Part shown: piece by piece, positions 1-5,645 of the stretch
Layout: the number at the start of each line of letters is the position of its first letter
How positions within the stretch are numbered: the stretch's first letter is position 1
Source of the DNA: Sedimentisphaerales bacterium
Lineage (GTDB): Bacteria; Planctomycetota; Phycisphaerae; Sedimentisphaerales; SG8-4
Length of the DNA stretch: 7,219 bases
NCBI GenBank assembly: GCA_016932895.1
Contig: JAFGCA010000027.1
Span: 1-7,219, forward strand
Direction: 5' to 3'
Notes under the pieces: generated by a model
The model's database searches: none
The model's input: the letters and a program-made list of their open reading frames with translations, nothing else
Told to the model about the DNA's origin: nothing
Program-made: the position numbers and the translations under genes

Positions 1-468
1 CACGCCCCGGCCGACGACGGTCGTCCCGGGCGCGTCGGCGGTCAGGTAGCTTCCTTCCGTCACGCGGTGGACCAGGCGATTGGCCCGCTGCTCGACGGTG
101 GCATCCACTCCCACGATCTCCACGCCCACGACGCGCGTCCCGAAGGCCAGAAGCCCTTCCTTGCGCGCGTGCGCGGCGACGAGTTTGTCGCCTTCCGTGG
201 CACGGACCATATCACGAATGCGTTGCCAGCGAGGCAGACGCAGATCGTTCTCGCGTATCTCGGGCCACTGGGCCGGCACGATGCGAAAATGCCCGGTGCC
301 GCTCTCGGCGGCGGCCTTGAGCATCATCCGGCCTTCGCCGCGAACGAACGCGATCATGAAGAGACAGACAGCCGAGCCCAGACCAATCCCGAGGACGGCC
401 AGAATCGTCCGGCGGGTGTGCCGTCGCAGGCTGCGAACGGCGTATCGGATGGAGATGGATCGTCTCAT
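1..468 (-). CDS. FtsX/MacB-like ABC transporter permease, second subunit (partial, C-terminus off left edge)
   Basis: Reading leftward from an ATG at 468, the frame stays open for 156 codons to the window edge, so only the N-terminal part is present. It starts with a basic segment (MRRSISIRYAVRSLRRHTRR), then a hydrophobic helix at about residues 21-42, then an extracytoplasmic region resembling the MacB-type periplasmic core; 'SGTGHFRIV' near residue 57 matches the equivalent 'GPMVGHVQV' of the neighbouring permease. In this family one N-terminal helix is followed by a large outside domain and three C-terminal helices, which would lie beyond the edge. The start codon overlaps the stop of the upstream permease in an ATGA, and GGAGG lies about 10 nt upstream, which points to translational coupling. 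The two permeases probably form a LolC/LolE-like heterodimer. Substrate unknown. The fold assignment is firm; the exact transporter class is inferred. Confidence 0.9.
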   Translation of the reverse strand, partial: MRRSISIRYAVRSLRRHTRRTILAVLGIGLGSAVCLFMIAFVRGEGRMMLKAAAESGTGHFRIVPAQWPEIRENDLRLPRWQRIRDMVRATEGDKLVAAHARKEGLLAFGTRVVGVEIVGVDATVEQRANRLVHRVTEGSYLTADAPGTTVVGRGV

Positions 469-1697
469 GCGCGCATCGCCTCCATGGGTTCCAGCCGCGA
501 CGCCACCAGCGCCGGCCATACCGACGCCACCAGCGAAGTAACCACCACCGCCGCCAACCCCAGGAAACTGTCGGACAGCTCGACACGCGGATAGATGTGC
601 AGCGGCAGATTCAAGCCTTTGTAGGCCATGTCCCTGACCTCCCCGCTACCGCCCCAGGAGGCCATGTCGATGCCGCTTTCGGCGGTGACGGCGACAAAGA
701 GGTAGCCCAGAACGGTGCCGATGAGAACGCCCAGGATTCCGGTCAGCACCGCCTCGATCACGATCATGCGGACCAGACGCCCGGGACGGCTCCCCAGCGC
801 CAGCAACATGCCGAACTCGTGCATCCGCTCGAAGGTCGCCATCATCAGCGTGTTGGCGATCCCGGCCACCGCCGCGATGAACACGATGACGATCACGAAA
901 TAGCCCACGTAGTCCGACATGTCGAGCAGGATGACCAGCTCGGGAACGACTTCCTTCCAGGTCTCCACCACGCTGCCGGCGAGGACGTCCAGTCCTTTCA
1001 GTTTCTCGGCGATGGCCTCGGATTGCCCCGACGTCGTCGCCCTCACCACGATCTCGTGGGCCTGATCGGGCATCACCAGCAGCTCCTGGGCGTCGGCAAG
1101 GGACATCACCACGCCGGTCTGGTTAATCAGGTCGGCCGGCGAGCGAATGACGTCCTGAACGATGTAGAGGTCGTTGGCGAGAGAACCGTCGGCGGCCTGG
1201 CCCACCACCGCGATCTCCATCCCCGGCTCGGCCCCGATCTTTTTGGCCAGGCGATGGCCCAACAGGACCTGTCCGTCGCGAAGCGGCTCATCGAGGCCGG
1301 ACAGCAAACCGTACGCCTCGGACTCCGCTTCCACGTCCAGCCCCACCACGATGGCGATGAAGGCGTCCTGCTGCGGCGCCGCCAGCGCCGGGGCGTAGAT
1401 GCGCGCCGCCGCACTGCCCACCGCTTCGACGGAGCGAATCTCGCGCAACGTCTCTTCCACGCCGTCGAGGTACAGATCGAGCGCCCGTTCCTTACGCCAT
1501 TCGGGGGCATGGACCTGGACGTGGCCCACCATGGGACCGGTGATGGCCAGGCGGATGTTGTCGGCGTAGCCGCGCATCAGACCGTTGCTGGCCAGCAGCG
1601 CGAACTGCCCCACACCGATGGCCAGCAGAGCCAACGCCGTGCGTTTCTTGCTCCGGCCCAGATTACGCCAAGCGATTCGTAGCGTGCTGTACTGCAT
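465..1697 (-). CDS. FtsX/LolC-type ABC transporter permease
   Basis: This 410-residue inner-membrane protein has the FtsX permease layout: a basic N-terminus with 'AWRNLGRSKKRT', a first helix at about 20-40, an extracytoplasmic MacB-like core at about 45-255, and three C-terminal helices near 262-286, 310-337 and 376-397. The family hallmark lies at about 282-315 (NTLMMATFERMHEFGMLLALG followed by RPGRLVRMIVIEA), and the C-terminus ends in the typical 'SRLEPMEAMRA'. Length is normal. Such permeases do not carry substrate through a channel; with a cytoplasmic ATPase they extract lipids or lipoproteins from the inner membrane or work as mechanotransmission devices. It starts 14 bp after the LolA-like gene with AAGGTG upstream of the ATG, and overlaps the next permease by 4 bp. 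The pairing with a LolA-like partner favours a lipoprotein or lipid sorting role, by inference. No ATPase is visible in the window. Confidence 0.93.
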   Translation of the reverse strand: MQYSTLRIAWRNLGRSKKRTALALLAIGVGQFALLASNGLMRGYADNIRLAITGPMVGHVQVHAPEWRKERALDLYLDGVEETLREIRSVEAVGSAAARIYAPALAAPQQDAFIAIVVGLDVEAESEAYGLLSGLDEPLRDGQVLLGHRLAKKIGAEPGMEIAVVGQAADGSLANDLYIVQDVIRSPADLINQTGVVMSLADAQELLVMPDQAHEIVVRATTSGQSEAIAEKLKGLDVLAGSVVETWKEVVPELVILLDMSDYVGYFVIVIVFIAAVAGIANTLMMATFERMHEFGMLLALGSRPGRLVRMIVIEAVLTGILGVLIGTVLGYLFVAVTAESGIDMASWGGSGEVRDMAYKGLNLPLHIYPRVELSDSFLGLAAVVVTSLVASVWPALVASRLEPMEAMRA

Positions 1698-1711
1698 CGC
1701 GTGTCACCTTC

Positions 1712-2587
1712 TCAGCGGGTTTGTTCGAGATTCGACAGGCTGAACGTCGAAGCGGGCATCTTTACGTCGAAATCGATATCGAGGTAGATCATCTCGGTCT
1801 TGTGCCCTTCCTTGTCCCGGGGGATCAACGTCATGTGGGCCGGGATGCGCTTGCCGTCGAAGACCGTGACGTCGGACCAGACCAGGGTCCGGGCCAGGCG
1901 ATCCTTGCGATCGTAGTACTGGGCCTGAAGCGGGATCTTGCCGTCTTCGGACAGAACGAGCTCGAACCGGTTCCAGAGACCGACGACGTCGGGCTTGGCG
2001 TCGAAGTGAACCAGCCAGCCGTTGGGATCGGCGCTACGCCCGACCAGCTTGTAGTAGTAGTCTTTGGAATAAGAGGACTCCCGCACGAGGTCGTCGTTGG
2101 TGAAGTCGCTGCCCATCCAGGAGGCCAGCATCATCGAGGGCGGGATGCGAATGGTACGCCGGATTCGGGGCAGGTAGTTCCAGAGATTCTTCTCGACCTT
2201 GAGCGTGGCGGTGCCCTTCTCGCGGGGCGGGGCCTGGATCACGATCAGCGCCCTCTCCTCGCCCAGCGTCCAGACCTTCATCTGCAACGTTCGCTGCCGC
2301 CGGGGCGTGGTGACGATCAGCTTCGCCTGCGAGATGCTGCTCTCGGAGCGGTACAGGTCCTCAAAATACTTCACGACGGTGTCGATATCGAGCTTGCCGT
2401 CCTTGACGAAGGGACTGTCGACCGGCAGGTCGTTGGGATCGATGCCGTTCGGGTCGATGACGTTGGGACCGGCGCCGTTGGGGTCGGCGCGGTCGGCCGC
2501 CAGGCTCGCCGCCGAACCGACACAGAAAAGCAAGGCCAACACGACGGCGAATCGTTGAAGATAGCTGAGTTCGACCAAACCTCTCAT
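1712..2587 (-). CDS. Exported LolA-like protein ('outer membrane lipoprotein-sorting protein' family)
   Basis: This 291-residue protein begins with a Sec-type signal peptide (hydrophobic stretch at about 13-30, 'SAASLAA' before a probable cleavage near residue 31). A low-complexity linker of DPNGx-type pentapeptides (about 35-54) precedes the mature domain. That domain has the features of the LolA-like family annotated as 'outer membrane lipoprotein-sorting protein': 'LWNYLPRIRRTIRIPPSMM' at about 135-153 and the conserved 'WMGSDFTNDDLV' at 157-168, then beta-rich sequence ending 'MPASTFSLSNL'. Members have an open beta-barrel/helix fold that binds lipid or acyl groups in the periplasm. It is the first well-supported gene of an operon with two FtsX-type permeases, so it probably works as their periplasmic partner (inference). 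AAGGGAAG lies upstream of the ATG. It is not classical LolA: sequence and length differ, and no gene symbol is justified. Confidence 0.9.
   Translation of the reverse strand: MRGLVELSYLQRFAVVLALLFCVGSAASLAADRADPNGAGPNVIDPNGIDPNDLPVDSPFVKDGKLDIDTVVKYFEDLYRSESSISQAKLIVTTPRRQRTLQMKVWTLGEERALIVIQAPPREKGTATLKVEKNLWNYLPRIRRTIRIPPSMMLASWMGSDFTNDDLVRESSYSKDYYYKLVGRSADPNGWLVHFDAKPDVVGLWNRFELVLSEDGKIPLQAQYYDRKDRLARTLVWSDVTVFDGKRIPAHMTLIPRDKEGHKTEMIYLDIDFDVKMPASTFSLSNLEQTR
2427..2486 (-). repeat. Four-unit 15-bp tandem repeat encoding a DPN-type pentapeptide linker
   Basis: Four consecutive 15-bp units, at 2427-2441, 2442-2456, 2457-2471 and 2472-2486, share a core cgttgggatcg-like sequence on the plus strand. 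In the minus-strand LolA-like gene they encode DPNGA, GPNVI, DPNGI and DPNDL. The units stay in phase with the codons, so expansion or contraction would keep the frame. The repeat sits directly after the signal peptide and probably forms a flexible spacer between the membrane and the lipid-binding domain. Confidence 0.85.
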
Positions 2588-2862
2588 TTGGCTTCCCTTC
2601 TCTTTTGCCCATACCGTTTCGCCATGAGCGCGGGGACGACCCCCGTGTTCATAGACGCACGAGTCGCGATGTTCTTCAACTCAATGACATTTTTCGGGGT
2701 CGCCCCGTCGGGCACACTCCCCGGGAACCACCATCTCCTCGGCTTCTTTCTCTGCCTCTGGCACGTTTCAATCAGCAGAGGACGCTCCCTTTCCACGCAC
2801 GCGAAAAGGTCGTCTTTTTCCATAAGTCTCCGACGAACGCCCGGCGGTTCATTTTTTTCCAC
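2584..2862 (-). CDS. Doubtful small ORF (92 codons) upstream of the LolA-like gene
   Basis: The frame starts with GTG at 2862 and ends in a TGA that overlaps the ATG of the LolA-like gene in an ATGA, the same arrangement seen between the two permeases downstream. A GAGAGG lies about 10 nt before the GTG. The predicted product is basic and has no recognisable domain, no signal peptide and no membrane segment. Its middle part (QRQRKKPRRWW) and tail (KRYGQKRREAK) are strongly cationic. Two perfect GC hairpins fall inside it, and its third codon positions are less GC-rich than I would expect for the neighbours. It may be a small leader gene coupled to the operon, or simply leader RNA with a chance open frame. 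I lean towards non-coding. Confidence 0.22.
   Translation of the reverse strand: MEKNEPPGVRRRLMEKDDLFACVERERPLLIETCQRQRKKPRRWWFPGSVPDGATPKNVIELKNIATRASMNTGVVPALMAKRYGQKRREAK
2629..2647. other. GC hairpin in the leader of the Lol-like operon
   Basis: The segment 2629-2635 (cgcgggg) pairs with 2641-2647 (ccccgtg) over 7 bp, including one G-T wobble, around a 5-nt loop. Its near edge is about 41 nt upstream of the LolA-like start, within the probable 5' leader on the minus strand. No T-run follows on either strand, so it is not an intrinsic terminator. Function unknown. Confidence 0.45.
2695..2707. other. Second small GC hairpin in the same leader
   Basis: CGGGG at 2695-2699 and CCCCG at 2703-2707 form a perfect 5-bp stem with a 3-nt loop. 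On the minus strand it is followed by AAAAA, on the plus strand it is preceded by TTTT, so neither orientation gives a terminator. Its stem sequence (CGGGG/CCCCG) is the same as the core of the hairpin at 2629-2647. Confidence 0.4.
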
Positions 2863-2998
2863 GTCAAGTTAACCTCTCTGCGTATCCCGACGGTTTACCA
2901 GCCGCTCGTCACCGCCGGTATCGTGAAAACGCTTGTCTACCGTGGCAGTCTACCGGTCGGCAGCGATCCGGGCAATGGTGTGCACTTCGAAGGCAACC

Positions 2999-3007
2999 TG
3001 CTATACT
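2999..3007 (+). promoter_or_regulatory. Extended -10 promoter for the nitrilase-family gene
   Basis: TG at 2999-3000, one base, then TATACT at 3002-3007 matches an extended -10 element of a housekeeping-type sigma factor (five of six bases to TATAAT). Seventeen bases upstream only a weak -35 (tgtgca, 2979-2984) can be seen, as is common when the extended -10 is present. Transcription would begin near 3013, giving a leader of about 66 nt before the ATG at 3080. Confidence 0.5.
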
Positions 3008-3038
3008 GCGGGCAACGCCGCACCGACCCGACCGGACG

Positions 3039-3051
3039 CCGGGCGGCCCGG
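3039..3051 (+). promoter_or_regulatory. Perfect GC palindrome in the nitrilase-gene leader
   Basis: CCGGGC at 3039-3044 and GCCCGG at 3046-3051 are exact inverted copies separated by one base. In RNA the innermost pairs would open to form the loop. It lies between the proposed transcription start and the ribosome binding site (AAAGGA, about 3069-3074). It could be an operator or a leader stem; there is no T-run to make it an attenuator terminator. Confidence 0.4.
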
Positions 3052-3079
3052 AAACACCTGCGTCGAAGAAAGGATATAC

Positions 3080-3832
3080 ATGCAACGAGTCCAGATCGCC
3101 CTGTGTCAGACCTTCTGCCTCGACGGCGACAGAAAAGGCAACCTGGCGCGCGCCGCGCACGCCGTTGCCGAGGCGGCCCGGCAGCGGGCCGATGTGGTCT
3201 GTCTGCCGGAAATGGCTGTCTATGGCTGGGTCAACCCCGAGGCCTACGAGCGGGCCCATCCCATACCGGGCGCCGATTCCGACCGGCTTTGCGCGCTGGC
3301 GCGAGAGCACCGGGTCTTTCTCTGTGCGGGGCTGGCGGAGAAAGACGGGGCGCATCTCCACGACGCCGCCGTCCTTATCGACGACACGGGCCGCATCGTG
3401 CTGAAGCACCGCAAGATCAACATCCTCAGCGAGCTGATGACACCTCCGTACACGCCGGGACAGCGCGTCACGATCGCCGAGACGCGGTTCGGGCGAATCG
3501 GCCTTCTCATCTGCGCCGACACCCACGACCCGGAGATTCTGGCGCGAATGGCGGAACTCGAGCCCAAGCTGGTCGTCGTGCCCTACGGCTACGCCGCGAA
3601 AGAGGACGCCTGGCCCAAGCACGGCAAGGCACTCGAAAGTGTGGTCTGCCACGCGGCGAAGACCATCGGCGCCCCCGTCGTCGGGACCAATCTCGTCGGC
3701 CAGATCACGCACGGTCCCTGGCGCGGCATGACCTGCGCGGGGCACAGCACCGTGGCGGATCGAACCGGCGCGCTGGTAGCGACCGGAAAGGATTTTGACC
3801 GAGACGTGAAAGTGGTGGCTCTATCGCTCTGA
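3080..3832 (+). CDS. Carbon-nitrogen hydrolase, nitrilase superfamily
   Basis: This 250-residue cytoplasmic enzyme has the intact Glu-Lys-Cys triad of the nitrilase superfamily: Glu44 in 'CLPEMAVYGW', Lys112 in 'KHRKINI' and Cys145 in 'LLICADTHDP'. The short alpha-beta-beta-alpha fold length is typical of amidase and carbamoylase branches rather than true nitrilases, which usually run above 300 residues. Members hydrolyse C-N bonds in amides or N-carbamoyl compounds through a cysteine acyl-enzyme. The substrate cannot be named from the sequence. I chose the ATG at 3080 because AAAGGA lies just upstream and residues 2-11 (QRVQIALCQT) form the usual first strand; the frame stays open back to an ATG at 2933, but that stretch crosses the promoter and has no family counterpart. 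The gene stands alone, divergent from the Lol-like operon and convergent with the gene ending at 3897. Confidence 0.92.
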   Translation: MQRVQIALCQTFCLDGDRKGNLARAAHAVAEAARQRADVVCLPEMAVYGWVNPEAYERAHPIPGADSDRLCALAREHRVFLCAGLAEKDGAHLHDAAVLIDDTGRIVLKHRKINILSELMTPPYTPGQRVTIAETRFGRIGLLICADTHDPEILARMAELEPKLVVVPYGYAAKEDAWPKHGKALESVVCHAAKTIGAPVVGTNLVGQITHGPWRGMTCAGHSTVADRTGALVATGKDFDRDVKVVALSL

Positions 3833-3896
3833 GTCGTAGCGCCGCCGAGGCCGGGAAGAAGAACAATCGCCATGCGCCCTCAGCGGCGTCGGCCCG

Positions 3897-4778
3897 TCAA
3901 CGCAGCGGGTTCTTGCCGGCGCGCTGGTAGACGACGACGGCGGGCTTGCCCTGACGAACCTCCGCCCATATCAAGGAACCGTTCTGCTTCTCAATATACA
4001 GAGTTGCCTCGGAAGGACCGGGTCCGCCGCCGGCGCGGGCGACCGTCCCGTCCCGGCCCCCGTCAATCGCTCTAATGATGACCCGGTCACCGGTCGCCTC
4101 TTCATGAATCACTTCAAAGTGGACTTCCCCGCTCGGCCCGCCGTTGCGCGAAACCACGGTGTACTTTCCGAGGCCCGAAAGCGGATCGACGTGGGTGAAA
4201 CACAACACGCGGCCCGCTGCCTGGCTGAACCAGTAGCCCCTCAGACGTACGAAAGGACCGGCCGTCGTCTGTTCCCGTCTACCTCCCAGCGCGAACGCCG
4301 AACAGCTTTTCAGACGCCGCCAGTCGCCCAGACCCAAAGCGATGATGCCGACGAGGGCGGGCACCGCGATCCAGGCGAACAGTCGCTGCCCCCTCCTCCG
4401 GGCCCGTGTGTAGTCGCGACCACACGGTTGAAGGACGGAATCGTTCTCGGCCAACTCGCAGAAGGCTTTGCCTGTGGTGGCGAGCGTATGTTGCGCCACC
4501 CATTCGGCCATCGCCCGGGATCGGAATTTGACGACGGTCACCTGGGAGCAATGCCGGCACCGCCAGCGGGTGAGAAACGCCTGCTGCGGCTTGAGCATAA
4601 GAACCTCCCGGTTGGACGACCCACACCCCTCGCACGTCCAGTCGAAAAGGCCCTCCAATTCGCAGTCAGAGCCGCGCGGCGCATCTACAAAGCCCGAGAA
4701 TGTGATGCCATCCGATGCGCCCATCACATCGAACGTGACCTCAATCGGCATGTCGCATTTCCTGGCTTCGTCAGGCAT
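3897..4778 (-). CDS. Unrecognised membrane protein with zinc-ribbon-like N-terminus and single transmembrane helix
   Basis: I do not recognise this 293-residue protein. Residues 1-130 are soluble and contain two Cys pairs, C49-x2-C52 ('WTCEGCG') and C74-x2-C77 ('WRCRHCS'), spaced like a zinc ribbon. A basic stretch (RARRRGQR) precedes one hydrophobic helix at about 132-151. The positive residues before the helix suggest that the Cys domain is cytoplasmic and the C-terminal 140 residues are outside. That part is rich in short beta-like segments ('GKYTVVS', 'EVHFEVIHE', 'DRVIIRAIDGG', 'ATLYIEKQNGSLIWAEV'), as in a small barrel or sandwich. The start at 4778 has AGAGG 5 nt upstream; an alternative ATG at 4751 (MPIEV) also has an AGGA. 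It lies 87 bp downstream of the STAS gene on the same strand, possibly co-transcribed. A sensing or envelope role would be a guess. Confidence 0.78.
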   Translation of the reverse strand: MPDEARKCDMPIEVTFDVMGASDGITFSGFVDAPRGSDCELEGLFDWTCEGCGSSNREVLMLKPQQAFLTRWRCRHCSQVTVVKFRSRAMAEWVAQHTLATTGKAFCELAENDSVLQPCGRDYTRARRRGQRLFAWIAVPALVGIIALGLGDWRRLKSCSAFALGGRREQTTAGPFVRLRGYWFSQAAGRVLCFTHVDPLSGLGKYTVVSRNGGPSGEVHFEVIHEEATGDRVIIRAIDGGRDGTVARAGGGPGPSEATLYIEKQNGSLIWAEVRQGKPAVVVYQRAGKNPLR

Positions 4779-4865
4779 CGATACCTCTGGAATTCCACAC
4801 TACCGTCATCAGATTTCCGTTTTAGGTCCGCAGGGTCCGGGATACACCATATGGCCCCCGCCGGC

Positions 4866-5234
4866 CTAATCGAACGCACGAACTTGCTGACTCGCCGATC
4901 CCTCCGACTGACGCAGGGCATCACGCGCTTCAAACTTATCCCGGGCATACTCGAAGAAGGTATCCAGTCCGGCCACCCGCAGAATGCATTTGGTCGCCAG
5001 GCGAATGTTGCAGAGAACCAGTCTGCGTCCCTGCTCAGCGAGCAGTTTCCGCGTGAGCAGCAGACCGCCGATGCTCGGAGACGTGATCAGCTCCACCCGC
5101 GAAAGGTCGAGCACCAGGTGCAGCCCCCCCGTACGGGCGACATTCTCCCGGATCAGGGCAAGCTCGGGCCGAAGCTGAGGCTCCGCCGGCAGCACGATAA
5201 ACAAAACGTTCGGATCCAATCTTCGTGTATTCAT
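4866..5234 (-). CDS. Single-domain STAS protein (anti-sigma-factor-antagonist type)
   Basis: This 122-residue protein is one STAS domain, the fold of SpoIIAA/RsbV. Visible elements are the first strand 'NVLFIVLPAE', the 'HLVLDLSRVELITSPSIGGLL' core at about 39-59, 'LAEQGRRLVLCNI' and the closing helix 'VAGLDTFFEYARD'. By alignment with B. subtilis SpoIIAA, Ser52 occupies the place of phosphorylated Ser58; the Asp before it is Thr51 and the residue after is Pro. Known family members switch partner proteins (anti-sigma kinases, phosphatases) according to phosphorylation of that serine; no kinase or sigma factor is in the window. The frame is open upstream to 5495, but homology begins only after the ATG at 5234, and the extra stretch runs through the intergenic palindrome. 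The ribosome binding site is weak (GGAT, 5-6 nt upstream). The tail (about 105-122) is Ser/Gln-rich. Confidence 0.85.
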   Translation of the reverse strand: MNTRRLDPNVLFIVLPAEPQLRPELALIRENVARTGGLHLVLDLSRVELITSPSIGGLLLTRKLLAEQGRRLVLCNIRLATKCILRVAGLDTFFEYARDKFEARDALRQSEGSASQQVRAFD

Positions 5235-5645
5235 CTGTATCCGTTCGGGATAACGGTGCCAAAACGTACACACTGCAGATGTATATCGTACTTCTGCGGC
5301 GGCAACATTAGCCCCTCCGTGCCAGGAAGGGCGCTGGCCGGCAGTGGAGATCGCCCCCCCGCAGACCGCGTGGTCCCGGTCCTGCCGGGCCCGACAGGAC
5401 CGGGACGCGGCTGCCGGAATGCAACCACCCGCCATCCCAAGGCCCGATAAGAGGAACGGAAAGAACTCCAGCACCGGCGCCCGGGATGTCTGCACCCCTC
5501 AATGCGTACGCAATTCCACGTATTCTCGGCCCGGGCTGCGCCGACGGATTGGTTTTCGCTTCATCCACGCCGATGGGCAGCCGACAAATGAAACAAGGTT
5601 AGAATCAACCAAGAAGTGACGCTATCTTAAGACAGGGGTTCGAGA
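5235..5645. other. Divergent intergenic region between the STAS gene and the right-edge gene
   Basis: About 410 bp lie between two divergent starts. The main content is the interrupted inverted repeat at 5338-5417. A weak -10-like TATACA is present on the minus strand at 5285-5280 without a good -35, and a weak TATCTT at 5623-5628 on the plus strand. Open frames crossing it give proline/glycine-rich or low-complexity products and look non-coding. Nothing else stands out in 5418-5622. Confidence 0.6.
5338..5417. repeat. Long interrupted GC-rich inverted repeat
   Basis: The contiguous right arm 5395-5417 pairs with three left segments: 5374-5384 (TCCCGGTCCTG) with 5395-5405, 5366-5370 (CCGCG) with 5406-5410, and 5338-5344 (CCGGCAG) with 5411-5417, giving 23 Watson-Crick pairs. 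The left arm carries a 3-nt bulge (5371-5373) and a 21-nt insertion (5345-5365, with a seven-C run). The 10-bp centre (5385-5394) itself contains the palindrome CGGGCCCG. No T-run follows on either strand, and no genes converge here, so a terminator is unlikely. Confidence 0.75.

Larger units (their letters stand above)
2588..3079. other. Divergent intergenic region between the Lol-like operon and the nitrilase-family gene
   Basis: About 490 bp separate the starts of two divergently read genes. Apart from the doubtful 92-codon ORF, it holds two short GC hairpins (2629-2647 and 2695-2707), A/T-rich tracts near 2803-2820 and 2850-2860, and the promoter and leader of the plus-strand gene (2999-3079). 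I could not find a convincing -35/-10 pair for the minus-strand operon. No terminator-like T tract follows either hairpin on either strand. Confidence 0.6.

Noticed and set aside
212..586. Minus-strand open frame of 124 codons across the junction of the two permeases
   Set aside because: Out of frame with both permeases; Arg/Trp-rich product without family likeness. The correct second-permease frame starts at 468.
597..1682. Long plus-strand open frame (361 codons) opposite the first permease
   Set aside because: Antisense shadow of a clear FtsX-type permease; product is His/Gln/Asp/Arg-rich with no domain.
1721..2872. Long plus-strand open frame (383 codons) opposite the LolA-like gene
   Set aside because: Antisense to a gene with signal peptide and family motifs; product is low-complexity and the frame owes its length to GC-rich codons.
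2933..3079. N-terminal extension of the nitrilase-family protein from an ATG at 2933
   Set aside because: The extension crosses the promoter and the palindrome, has no family counterpart and no good ribosome binding site; the ATG at 3080 has AAAGGA.
2605..3798. Plus-strand open frame of 397 codons overlapping the nitrilase-family gene
   Set aside because: Different frame from the gene with the intact Glu-Lys-Cys triad; Arg-rich out-of-frame product.
3833..3896. Possible terminator between the convergent nitrilase-family and zinc-ribbon genes
   Set aside because: Only a 6-bp CGCCGC/GCGGCG pairing with a loop of more than 30 nt and no T-run; not enough to call.
5366..5410. Palindrome read as a rho-independent terminator
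   Set aside because: No T-run on either strand, and both neighbouring genes point away from it.
4104..5450. Plus-strand open frame of 448 codons
   Set aside because: Runs antisense through both the zinc-ribbon protein and the STAS gene and the palindrome; composition is that of an antisense shadow.
5235..5495. N-terminal extension of the STAS protein to 5495
   Set aside because: Eighty-seven residues of Gly/Arg/Ser-rich sequence through the intergenic inverted repeat; the STAS fold begins right after the ATG at 5234.
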